From positions 2,663,138 to 2,727,137 of the forward strand of contig JADCRB010000016.1 in NCBI GenBank assembly GCA_021464245.1: a stretch of DNA of 64,000 nucleotides, in the 5' to 3' direction. The translations under genes were made by a program, and so were the position numbers. The DNA comes from Carallia brachiata. Its lineage: Eukaryota; Streptophyta; Magnoliopsida; Malpighiales; Rhizophoraceae. The notes beneath the pieces are model-generated. The model was not told the DNA's origin, made no database searches, and saw nothing but the letters and a program-made list of their open reading frames with translations. Below, piece after piece: positions 52,760-63,024 of the stretch (position 1 is its first letter; every line of letters starts with the position of its first letter).

Positions 52760-53628
52760 TGTTGGAAATTGAAGTTTATTTTAAAAGGCTTAATTCCTAT
52801 TAAATAGGAATTAGCCGTTATATATCTGTTATTAGTCATTATGGCATTAGCCGTTTATGATCATTGGGATTTATTCTTGCTGTTAATACACTTTATGTGC
52901 TAGTCATTATGACATTAGCTGTTTATGACAGTTGGGATTTATTCCTGCTGTTAATACACTTTATGTGCTATTAACACTAGACTAGTATAAATATGACTCA
53001 TCTTGTCTTCCTTGAGAGGCAGTTTTCCACCAACAATCTAAGGCATGTTGCTGGGTTAATCAAAAGATATGTTGTTTCTGTTGCCTCATTTGTGAAGTGC
53101 ACACTAGTGAGAAGATCTGTCGTATCCTAGGAGGATAGCCACCAGAGCCCGATGCACTGCGATTACTTGTCTGCGGGGGCGCGAATCTATCCTTGAGGAC
53201 AGTGCTTTTGCACGCTTCAGATATGATATCCTTCCTCTCGATTTATATTTATTCCAACATGATATAATTTATTTTTTGTTCTATATTGTCTGTATAATTC
53301 ATTGATTATAACTCTACAATTCTAATTCTTCGTTTATTTAAATATTTTGTTAATTAATTTTTCTTACAATCTTAAGGATAGAAAGTTTTGTATGAATTGT
53401 GATAGATGATTTTTTTTTTTGTTGCCGTTGGACACCATTGTTGTGTTGTTCCTTGTCACATTTTGCTTGTGTTGTATTTGGTGATTGACGAAGTATTAAA
53501 GTGTACACAGCACAAATTCAAATAATGCCAAAAAGAGAAAAAGTCGCAGCCTGAAAAAAAAAAAAAAAGCAGTGGCAGCATGATGAAAGGTGGTGACGCT
53601 TTAGGTTCTTCAAGGCTTAGCTTTAACA
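52760..53628 (+). repeat. 5' LTR of the nested copia element
   Basis: It has an AGGAATTAGCCGTTATAT and TTATGGCATTAGCCGTTTAT repeat near its start, and CTAGTATAAATATGACTC (TATA box near 52984-52991). It is very similar to 55845-56700. The later copy lacks about 14 bp of the TTCTTGCTGTTAATAC repeat region. Confidence 0.9.
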
Positions 53629-55844
53629 GTTCTGACTATGAAGAGTTTATAAGTAAGAAAATACAATCAATTTTAATTAGTCTAATTTATTGTTCGAAAA
53701 ACTTACTTTTGATACCAAGTCGAGATAAGTAGTGGCTATCATGTTTAAGTATTATTGTTTATAATGATAAATATATATATTAGAGGCGTCAATTAATATT
53801 TTTTTGGTCTTTCACTCGTTGACTCCACTTTTGGGTATGAGTGGTCAAATATTTTATTCTAATTATAATACCCCATAACAAATGCTCAGTGAAAGGGATG
53901 CCAGAAAGACAATTGAGGCTTTAAACTTACATTGACTTATTGAATATTCTTTTTCTTTGTGTGCTTGCTAGTGGCCTTGCCTATTTGTTGACTGTTATCT
54001 ACACGCTGTACAGGAAGAGTCAAAACTTTATTTGGTTATTTATACTCAGCATATTTATGATTTATTAGAAAATTTCCCGTTCTAGAATGTTGTCAGGTGG
54101 TTATAAATTTTAAAGGAGAAATTAATTACTAATGTTTCATTACCTTAGTGTCATAGTTGAAAGTTTTGAAGGAAAACAAATTACAAATCGATTAAGCTTA
54201 TTCGAGGCCCTAGGTAACGTGTACATCTACTATTTTGTTATAATGGGTCATTTTTTGTTCATGGGAACTAGGAACTTATATTCTTGAGTACAAATACTGC
54301 ATATCATGAGGTACGTTCATTTATCTATTGGAATCTCATACACAAAAATATTATTTGGATGGCTTTCAATCTCATCGGCTTATGCATAGGAAGGATTTGA
54401 AATTATCTCTTCCAACAACTAATTGAGCATATTGTCCTAAATATTATGACTATTGTGAGATGAGTTCAAAAATGCTGGAATAATTTTTGGTAGCTTCAAA
54501 AATCTGGGAAAAAATATAGACTCATATAATTGGAGACTTGGAGTTCAAGTATGATTTTTCGAGAATCACACTGTTGCTCCTCTACCATAGTAAGGTAAAT
54601 TTTGAGGTATTAGTGTTTTCCTAATACTTAAATTGGTATTTGATGTGAACTGGAAAATTTTTTTTTCATGCGGGGGCTTTGTCTAATAACAAAAAAAAAA
54701 AATTTCAATGGTGATAGTGGCTACCGCTATTTCATAAAATTTTTCACTTTGAATTAATTGAAAGATATTATGAACTATGATATATTTTATAATGAATACC
54801 CATTATACTGAAGGAGAATAACGATGAAAACTGAATTCTTATTCAGATGAGACAAAATCTATCAAATATATTTGAGTTTACCTTTAGAGGTGAAGTAGTG
54901 GTTTGAAACCTGATAAATAAATGAGTATTACTCAGTCCATCCTGGATTTGGAGTTTATAGCTTTCGAGATGACTAATGTGGAGGCGAATTGGCTAAGAAT
55001 GAATATTTCATTCTGTGTGAAACCAACATTATGAGTGTCGATGATCTGTGTAAGCCAAGCCTGTATTGCTCATACAAAAGCAAGATGAATAATTGAAGAG
55101 TAGACATATTTGTACAGCTCCTAAGATAGCTGAATAATTTTTATGTAATAAAGTGATCACTTGAGTTTGTGGTCAGAGATGAAATTGACTGATCCTCTAA
55201 CTAAGTTATTAAGTGAAAAGCTTGTATATATATATATATATATATAATTACATCGAGGGGAATGGGACATGCCTATGGAGAAATGGTCAAGAATGATGGG
55301 AACCCAACCTATGTGATAGGAGATCCCTTGAAGTAGGTTCATATGGGTAATAACAAGTCACTGATTGACCCAATGTGAGCACTATTAAATTACAAAGTCC
55401 CTTCCTATGCTGTGGATAGTGTGAAAATTCTGATGATTGAGGTTGAATTATATACTCTTAATGAATTCTATAGCCCTTATGGGTGGTGTGTTACCGGAAT
55501 GCACACTTGATAGAATCAACTATATGAGAGTGGAATGAGGCCGCTCCTATGAGATCTTAGGCATGATCTCTAGAGCTCTCATGAAAATAAACCAGGCATG
55601 CGCATGGCCTAACAGCGCCCAACTGCGTTAAACAACATTATCTTAGAGAATATAATATGGTGGCAAGTTCACTGTTATTCATAACGAAGTCATGGTTCAT
55701 AGAAATTTTTTATTTCACCGTACTTCTGAATATCACAACTTGTTCTCCTAATTTTTGGTTCATAGCTCAAAAGGCGCCAAAAATAATGTGTTATATTCTC
55801 ATTGATTAATATAGCAGAATTAACTTTTTAAAATAGCGGGGGAT
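53629..55844 (+). pseudogene. Internal region of the nested copia element
   Basis: Only the end of pol is recognisable (DPLTKLLSEKLV, 55191-55226, then a (TA)n tract at 55225-55246). 53629-55150 is AT-rich with scattered fragments I cannot assign. 55260-55800 is the non-coding 3' region that many plant copia elements have (AGGTTCATATGGGTAATAAC near 55336). No frame longer than about 60 codons is convincing. Confidence 0.7.
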
Positions 55845-56700
55845 TGTTGGAAATTGAAATGTATTTTAAAAGGCTTAATTCCTATTAAATAGGAATTAGC
55901 CGTTATATGTCCGTTATTAGTCATTATGGTATTAGCCGTTTATAACCGTTGGAATTTATTCTTGCTGTTAATACACTTTATGTGCTAGTCATTATGGCAT
56001 TAGCTATTTATGACCGTTGGGATTTATTCCTACACTTTATGTGCTATTAACACTCGACTAGTATAAATATGACTCATCTTATCTTCCTTGAGAGGCAGTT
56101 TTCCACCAACAATCTAAGGCATGCTGCTGGGTTAATCAAATGATATGTTGTTTTTGTTGCCTCACTTGTGAAGTGCACACTAATGAGAAGATCTGTCGTA
56201 TCCTGGGAGGATAGCCGCCAGAGCCCGATGCACTGCGATTACTTGTCTGCGGGGGTGCGAATTTATCCTTAAGGGCAGTGCTTTTGCACGGTTCAGATAT
56301 GATATCCTTCCTCTCAATTTATATTTATTCCAACATGATATAATTTATTTTTTGTTCTATATTGTTTGTATAATTCATTGATTATAACTCTACAATTCTA
56401 ATTCTTCGTTTATTTAAATATTTTGTGAATTAATTTTTCTTACAATTTTAAGGATAGATAGTTTTGTATGAATTGTGATAGACGATTTTTTTTTTTGTTG
56501 CCGTTGGACACCATTGTTATGTTGTTCCTTGTCACATTTTGCTTGTGTTATATTTGGTGATTGATGAAGTATTAGAGTGTACACATCACAAATTCAAATA
56601 ATGCGAAAAAGAGAAACAGTCGCAGCTTGAAAAAAAAAAAACAGTGGCAGCGTGATGGATGGTGGCGACACTTTAGGTTCTTCAAGGCTTGGCTTTAACA
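55845..56700 (+). repeat. 3' LTR of the nested copia element
   Basis: 856 bp; it begins right after the polypurine tract. The few differences from the 5' LTR (for example TGTTGTGTTG to TGTTATGTTG) indicate a more recent insertion than element D itself. Confidence 0.9.
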
Positions 56701-56893
56701 CTTAAGTTCAGGAGGAACTTTTCTAACAGAAAGAAGCTATTCTAGCAAAACTTTGCCTCTCTTTTCAGAATATTACGGAAGCATCAAACAACTGGAAGGC
56801 TCTAGTGACGTCAAAATTATCGGCCCGCCGGATGAGACTAGGATTGACTTGGGGCTACGCCTTGGGCCCCACCAGGATGGCCGACAAGGATAA
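56701..56893 (+). pseudogene. WUSCHEL-type homeobox gene of element D, 3' part
   Basis: It continues the gene split at 52759: the repeated target CTTAA is followed by GGTFLTERSYSSKTLPLFSE-like codons, where TLPLF is the WUS box with P changed to S. Then VKIIGPPDETRIDLGLRLGP, an EAR-type LxLxL (LGLRL), and TAA at 56891-56893. It matches the C-terminus of B2 and C. Confidence 0.88.
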
Positions 56894-57082
56894 GGCACAA
56901 CGACTTTTACGGCAAGCGGTAATGATTTTTGCGACGCACGTCAACCACTGCCTCTTCTGACGTATATCCTCTTTTGACTTTTTTTTTTTTAAAAAAAAGG
57001 GTAGTTTTTTGGTGTGTATATATTTCTTGAATACCTGAGTTATAGAAATTACCCCTTGAGCCTTCTTTCTCCCAGAAAAAAA

Positions 57083-57463
57083 ATGGCTATCTCCTACACT
57101 TTTTCTTACAGCAAGTTCTTTGATTACGAAGTTGGAGGCGCACGAGCTAAGAAGAGAAGGAGTAGTCTTTTTCGAGGGATTCCTAAAGCCCCTCGAAAGT
57201 CAACCTCCAACGCCATCGGTGTCATAGAGTTCCAACCACGCTCCTTAATTTACATCTACCATAGAGGGACAAGAAACTGCAATCATCCTCATCTTCCTTC
57301 AGATGCGGCAACGTACAGGGAAGTTCCAACTACTCTCCTTACGTCGAAGCAGACTCGGGAATCATCACTACAGCTTGTCTCCTGTGTGCAGGTCTTGAAG
57401 TTCTATAGTCCTAGGCCTTCCTCACGGGGAGATACAAGTTCCTTACCTACCGGATCATCCTAA
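57083..57463 (+). CDS. ORF2 accessory protein (element D), 126 codons, intact
   Basis: ATG at 57083 is preceded by an A-rich stretch; the frame is open to 57463. The protein reads MAISYTFSYSKFFDYEVGG, ARAKKRRSSLFRGIPKAPRK, SNAIGVIEFQPRSLIYIYH, a middle HPHLPSDAATYREVPTTLL and a Ser-rich tail. It is the only accessory gene in the window with a full-length intact frame. I do not recognise a family. A basic cluster (KKRR...PKAPRK) suggests nuclear entry; no signal peptide or membrane helix is evident. It lies 190 nt after the homeobox gene, preceded by GTGTATATATTTC, a possible TATA. Confidence 0.75.
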   Translation: MAISYTFSYSKFFDYEVGGARAKKRRSSLFRGIPKAPRKSTSNAIGVIEFQPRSLIYIYHRGTRNCNHPHLPSDAATYREVPTTLLTSKQTRESSLQLVSCVQVLKFYSPRPSSRGDTSSLPTGSS

Positions 57464-57746
57464 CCAGAGCTGTGGAATTTTAAGATATAAAAAATCATTT
57501 GCGAGCTATGGAAGCTTAACGTCAGCTGAAGCTAGAATGTCAATTTCTATATTGCCTGGCAGACTAACTCTCTTAAGATCGTATCAGTTTCCTATTGAGA
57601 TCCAACAACAATTGGGCTAGTCGAAGTTAGAAGATTTCAACATTCAATGTTCATCAAGACGTTTCAAGCTTTAAGCTGGACTTTAAGACTCGAATCAGAT
57701 TACGTCCACAAGGTTCTTCCTCACCGACCCTTGAAGTGGAAAAATT
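57464..57746 (+). other. 3' untranslated region and polypurine tract of D
   Basis: It matches B2 24220-24610 in reverse orientation. It ends with CGACCCTTGAAGTGGAAAAA, the PPT-like purine stretch before the LTR. No gene. Confidence 0.65.
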
Positions 57747-58523
57747 TGTAAACACGTTTAACAAAAAAAAAGTCAAAACCACGTTAGCCAGCAACTGCAC
57801 AGTTGGTGGCTGTAATTTTCCTCCTTTCACACAATGTTTTCACACAGGAAGGAAAGCCTATAAATAGGCCCTCGCCCCTAGTTTAAAATCATATTCAGAA
57901 AATCTATAAATAGAAAAATAGAGAGAACTTGAGAGAAAAAGAAAATTTTGAAAATCTCTCAAGAAAATTTCTCCTTTTCCTACGTGTTTTTACTCTGCAG
58001 TATACTCTCCTAACTCTTTTTTAAGAGATATCTGAGGTTTAAGCCCTAAAAAATTTGTTGTATCCATTTCTAAGTGTATTTTGGGTTTATACTCTCCGAT
58101 TGCATCAGATCTAAATCTGTGAGGGTATATATTTAAAATATCAAAATAATACAAATCCAGCTGAGATCAAGTCTCATACGGCCCTCAGCAAAGTCCAGAC
58201 AATTCACCCAAGAACAAGCCCCCTCGGCCTCGGTTAAATCAAGCCAAATCGAGTCAAATTTGGTCTCTACAGTCGAAGTATCTACCTCAGATCCAGTTTT
58301 AGTTCCTTGCAGGATCTAGTCAGTTTGAGATAAAGCTGTAAAATTCATTTCTGTCAAGATCAAGCTCGTGCAACCCTTGACAGAGTCACGAATGAACACT
58401 AGTCGGAGGACCCGACGAAGATCGACTCCACGTAAATTTTATTTTATTTTAAATTTTTATTTATAAATTGTGTTTGTATTTTCGAGTCTAACTGTTACAA
58501 GTTTGAAATTTATGCTCGTTACA
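57747..58523 (+). repeat. 3' LTR of D
   Basis: 777 bp, TGTAAACACG...CTCGTTACA. U3 has AGCAACTGCACAGTTGGTGG, similar to the palindrome of the solo LTR; the TATA box AGCCTATAAATAGGCCC is near 57855-57872. There is no 5' partner in the window. Confidence 0.88.
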
Positions 58524-59948
58524 AAAATGTAAGGTGTAATTTTGCTACCAAACTCAAATTAAAGTATTTTTCCTATTAAAATAAGACCCCATTAACAATT
58601 TTATTCATTTTGAAATTCTTTGCAATTCAAAGTGGCTATGTTTCAAAGCATTTTTCTAACCATCAAATCATATGAAACTATGGTTTGAAAATTAAACAAT
58701 GCATGAGGAAGCTAAGGTCATATTTCAGTCAAAGATTCATGCATAAAAGTTATGTTATTGTTATTTGTTGTTCTTTAAAAAAATAATAATAAATTAAAAG
58801 GCTCGTTGGAACACAAGCTATACAATGAAATAGTTCTCCACATTCTCATAAATCTTACCACCTTTTTTAAAAATTAGAATTTGAAATTTAAAATAAGAGT
58901 TTAGGTTCTAACTATTGATGGCACTATTATCAAAGGAAATTAAAAGGCAATTACTGTTATTGTAGATTGGGACCTAATAAGAACCTCACATTAATTTAAA
59001 TGTTCACAAACATTTAAAATGTTAAATATTCACCAATATTAAGAGAAATTAAGTTAACATGCTACCTGAAAGACTGAATAAAATGAAAACCTTCGCTATT
59101 ACTATAAAAATCTGAACCATTACAATAAAAGCAAAAAACCAAATAATTACTTTTCAAGAAATGAATAACAAAAATTAAAATTAAAAAAAAACTAGAAATT
59201 AAGTTAGGATGATAAACAATACAAATAATGAAAAATTTAAAATTTCATTGAAAATATTTGAAGGGTTTGAACTCTATTGATCCTTAACTAGAGAGAGACA
59301 GAGAAGAAGAGGGAAACAACACAATGCCAATAATAGATCTATACTCAATAAACATTGTTCCAGTAGAGAATAATTCAACATCAAGTTTGAATTCAAAATA
59401 ACGAGGATTTTTTTTTTTTCGGATTTTAGGGGTTAGGTACAAGTTTAGATTGCAAACTGTACATAATTTGATCAAATGAGTTGCAAACTCTCAAGTAGGT
59501 CAAATTTTCCAATATCAAAACCGTAATTTTCAAAATTTCATGTCAAATTTCATCGTTCAAGCCTTCAAATCAAAATGACTTAATGTTTGGCCTAAATAAT
59601 GCCCGAAACAAAGACGATATTGTTAAGGTCGTATTTATGGGAAGACTTTCTCTATCGGTCCCAACAATGGTAAGGCGTGTCATATCTTGATAGCTGAAAT
59701 TCTTTGATGTGGGCTTATTGGCATTGAAAAAAGAAAGTTTTGTTTTTTGTCATAAAAAAAAAGGAAAAAGAAACGAGGCAGTATATTATAGTCTTGTTAG
59801 AGATTAGCATTCATCAGAGGAGCAAATTTTGGGTGCTTACATTTAACTTTACTGCATGCCTCACTCAGAAAATAAACTTAAGTGTTTCGCCTGACAACCA
59901 ATGACCTCTTTATAATTAGATTACAAATTTCGGAGGTTGGAAAAAAAA

Positions 59949-60096
59949 AAAAACAGTTAAGAAACTCACGTTTTATGAGCCAACTGGGGGTGACGACGCG
60001 GAAGGGGGGGCGGTTGGGGGGAGGGTTGGGGGGCCCTTGATTGATTGGAATTTGAGACCTAAAACTAGCAAATTCAACAAAGATAGAGATGGCCAT
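59949..60096 (-). pseudogene. Possible relic first exon, duplicated at about 63680-63800
   Basis: The minus strand from 60096 reads MAISIFVEFASFRSQIPINQ, then a proline-rich part, and meets CGTGAGTTTC, a donor-like site, at about 59965-59975. The second copy (minus strand of about 63665-63800) reads ILVEFASLGAKSQSIK with the proline-rich part in a shifted frame and the same GTGAGTTTC. This resembles the first exon of a small duplicated gene, but the family is unknown and no second exon is seen. Confidence 0.25.
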
Positions 60097-61432
60097 TTTT
60101 GAGGTAGTTTGATTCCAAGGTGCGCCTTTATTATTTTATATTTCAAAAACTACATGAATACAATTAAATTGTAATGCAGTTTCATCTAATAGCATTTGAT
60201 AATTATTTTATCTCTTTTTTTTTTGTAAATTAAAGAAATCAACAGCTTATTTTTTTGTTACTACTTTAAAGTCATTTTTATAAAGTCAAAAAGTTTTTAA
60301 GAAGAAGAGGAAGAAGGGATCGTCAAAAGACATCTTAAAAATTTTTCAGGGTTAGGATAAAGGACTTAGATTCTTAAGACTTCAATTATGAGCTAGTCCC
60401 CGAACAAAGTGATTATTTTGATCTGATTGCCATACTTTATGGTGTTATATTTTTGTTACTGTACTTACGTCTTTTAATTTTCAATTCAGGATTTTGTGAC
60501 TTTGTTTTGTTAAATCCAATCAAAATGTAGCATTTTTGCATATTAAAAATAAGACCCATTTTAATATCTATTTACAATTTAATTGTTTCGAAATTCTTTG
60601 GAAATCAAAACGGCCCACACTATTTAAAAGTTTTTTTTTTTTGTCAAACCGTCAAAAAGTAGTGTTTATTTTTAAAAGTACTATGGGAACAGCAGCTTCT
60701 CTTCATGAGAGGAATGTTATTGACATTAATTGTTCATTTTGCAAAGGAAAAAAATGCAATAGCAACATTTAGAGAGTAACATGTTAGCAGCAATCAAATT
60801 TCATTTTTTCCCACAAATAAATAAAACTAAATATAAATTTAATTACTTTGCTGCCTTTTCTTTGCTCTCATATTGTTTTTTTATGTATTGTTACGTAGGA
60901 GTAGGAGTGCTCTTTGCGAAGTCATTGGTAATAATGCAATTATAAAAGGATAACCAATAATCAATTACTGATTTACTGTTGATTGTGACCTAATAATAAT
61001 TTCTACACCCAATTAAAAAAAAACAAAGAAAGTTTCAACGCATGGAATGCAAGTAATGGCAACAAGATCTGCATATTTCTAGTGAACTAGAAAATCCCAC
61101 GACAGCTTTCAAGGACTTTTATAGAGTTGCCTCAATTATGGAACGAGGATTCTCCTTGGACCTTTGCATGACTATGTTAATGTTTACTTTTCTTTATTGT
61201 TTAAAGTCTTTGATAGTGGGCACATTCACGTTAAACAAAAAATTAAAAAAAAAGTTTAATACGCAAATAAAGATTTGGTCCCGATAATGGTAAGGCGTGT
61301 CTTATATTGATAGTTGAAATTCTCTGATGGTGGGCGTATTGGCGTTAAAAATGAAGGGTTTTTTTTCATTAAAAAAAAAAAGAAAAAACAAGAGAGTATA
61401 TCACAGTAGGTCGGCTAAACAAAGATTCCCAA

Positions 61433-61543
61433 TGGCTAATTTCAGTTGCTCATAACTTTAGAATTAATGTGGAATCTCTTCTTATTAAGTATCTTAGTCT
61501 TCCTTTCAGTGCCAATTCTCAGAAAAAATTTATCGAGAAATAG
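61433..61543 (+). pseudogene. L1-like LINE reverse transcriptase fragment
   Basis: The frame reads WLISVAHNFRINVESLLIKY then LSLPFSANSQKKF to TAG 61541-61543. The pattern of V..LP.KYLGLPLG..P identifies the thumb-side segment of plant L1 RT. It is an isolated relic of about 36 residues with no flanking RT motifs in frame. Confidence 0.6.
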
Positions 61544-62059
61544 TTGCGGATCTAGAAATCGGAAGGAGAAATTTATTTTTTTAACTTTTTTATGGTAAAT
61601 AGTAACATAAATAGTAAAATAGCATTATTTTATTAATAAATGATAATTTATACAATAAAATAATATATTTTAATATACACTATAGCTTTTCAGTTGAAAG
61701 AACAAAAACAAAAGAGTGAGAGTAAAATATAAAATACAAAATTTAATGGGAGGAAAATATAAATTTTAATAGAGTAATAGTATAAATTTAGTTTTGTCAT
61801 ATTAATTTTTTTCTAGTTAATATAATTGAGAGGGGACAAAATATAAATTGAGGGGACAATATATTAAAATTAGTATAAAGTATACCTATTTTAATATTTT
61901 GGTGCCCACCCTCAAGCATACATAAATCTTGCCACAACCTGGAGACCTTTTGTTGCTAATATTCGCAGAAGGTAGGCTTGTTGGAAAGAGGGAGGGGTGT
62001 GGTAAGAGTCGAACTCTCAATTATTGCTATTTATTTTATGCACAAGGATAAAAGAGGAG

Positions 62060-62345
62060 TATGGTAAAAGTCGAACTCCTGACTATACTCTTAAGCAACA
62101 AAACTGATGACTTTGGGCTAATAATCAGAATCAGTGCTCCACATTTCTCCATCAGATAGCCACAAGGGTGTGTTAAGGCAAATGCGCCCGTGATAAGATC
62201 AATAGCCCATTTAGAATCAGTTTCTAGAACCAATTTTCGATACCCCTGGTCCATTGCAAGAGTCAAACCATAAGTATAGCCCAAAGCTCAGCCACAAGTG
62301 CAAAACAGATTCCAATTTTATAGCTGAAACCTCCAAGTTACTTAC
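62060..62345 (-). pseudogene. RNase H-like fragment of LINE or related reverse-transcriptase gene type
   Basis: The minus strand shows GGFSYKIGICFALVAELWA, a frame change, then LTLAMDQGYRKLVLETDSKW and AIDLITGAFALTHPC. AELWA...GL.LA...G...L.LETDS..AIDLI is typical of the plant RNase H domain (RVT_3 type). The frame decays after this point. It seems to have replaced part of a host repeat block, since 62345 onward is that repeat. Confidence 0.65.
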
Positions 62346-62857
62346 CCATATAGTTATGGGACGGGGATTCTCCGTTGAGCCTTTGCATGACCATGTTAAT
62401 GTTGACTTTTCTTTATTGTTTATAGTCTTTGGTAGTGGACACATTGAATTTGAAAAAAAAAATGGAGTACTATAAAGAATGAATAAAATTTTAAATATTC
62501 ACAACCTCCCAGCTTGAAAAAGAATTTTTAAAATTTTAAATATTCACAAATATTAGGATATATTAATTTAGCATGCTACTAGAAAGAAAGAACGAAATGA
62601 AAACGGACGCTATTACTAGAAATCTGAACCATTGTAATAACAACAAAAATCTGAACCATTGTAATAACAATAAAATGAAAAAGGGAAATAAAAAGACTAG
62701 AAATTAAGTTAAGATGTTAAACAATAGAAATAACGAAAAAATTAATAATTACATTGAAAATATTTGAAGGGTTTTAACTCTATTGATCCTTAACTAGAGA
62801 GGACAAAACTGAGGAGAGACAAATAACACAATGCCAATAATATATCTATACTCAATA

Positions 62858-63024
62858 TGGCAGTCTCTAGGCATTCAGACTTTATAGTTTGAGTCTGAGA
62901 ATTTTATTTTTGCATTTTTTGTAATTTTCTTTCATTGTCAATTGGAGTTACTTTTAACCCCTTTTTTTGTAATCTTATGTTTCTTTAATGAAATTACTTA
63001 TACTGATTCATCAAAAAATATATA
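62858..63024 (+). mobile_element. 5'-truncated LINE 3' end
   Basis: A 167-bp insert is flanked by a 17-bp target duplication TATATCTATACTCAATA (62841-62857 and 63025-63041). Its tail, CTTTAATGAAATTACTTATA then TTCATCAAAAAA, is the usual end of plant L1-like LINEs. The related block at 59325-59350 has the empty site. Confidence 0.75.

Larger units (their letters stand above)
52760..56700 (+). mobile_element. Ty1/copia-type LTR retrotransposon, non-autonomous, nested in the homeobox gene
   Basis: 3,941 bp, with LTRs 52760-53628 (869 bp) and 55845-56700 (856 bp) starting TGTTGGAAATTGAA and ending TTTAACA, and target duplication CTTAA (52755-52759, 56701-56705). The internal 2.2 kb lacks gag and most of pol. 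A scrap of the RT/RNaseH end, DPLTKLLSEKLV (55191-55226), is followed by the usual copia 3' region and a polypurine tract (AAAATAGCGGGGGAT, 55831-55844). The element must have used enzymes from relatives. Confidence 0.93.
46242..58523 (+). mobile_element. Tat-lineage LTR retrotransposon D, 5'-truncated and interrupted by a copia element
   Basis: It begins abruptly in the middle of gag (46242), with no 5' LTR, and runs through pol, CCAAA spacer, promoter, homeobox gene, ORF2 and 3' LTR (57747-58523). A 3.9-kb copia element splits the homeobox gene. Its pol is close to B2 but carries scattered stops. Its LTR belongs to the subfamily of the solo LTR at 19466-20247. Confidence 0.9.

Noticed and set aside
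55225..55246. (TA)n tract as an origin or regulatory element
   Set aside because: A simple dinucleotide run at the decayed pol end of the copia element; no further support.
61990..62100. Repeated GGTAAGAGTCGAACTC / GGTAAAAGTCGAACTCC as a tRNA-like or SINE element
   Set aside because: Two short similar segments resembling a B box in reverse, but no A box, tail or target duplication could be shown.
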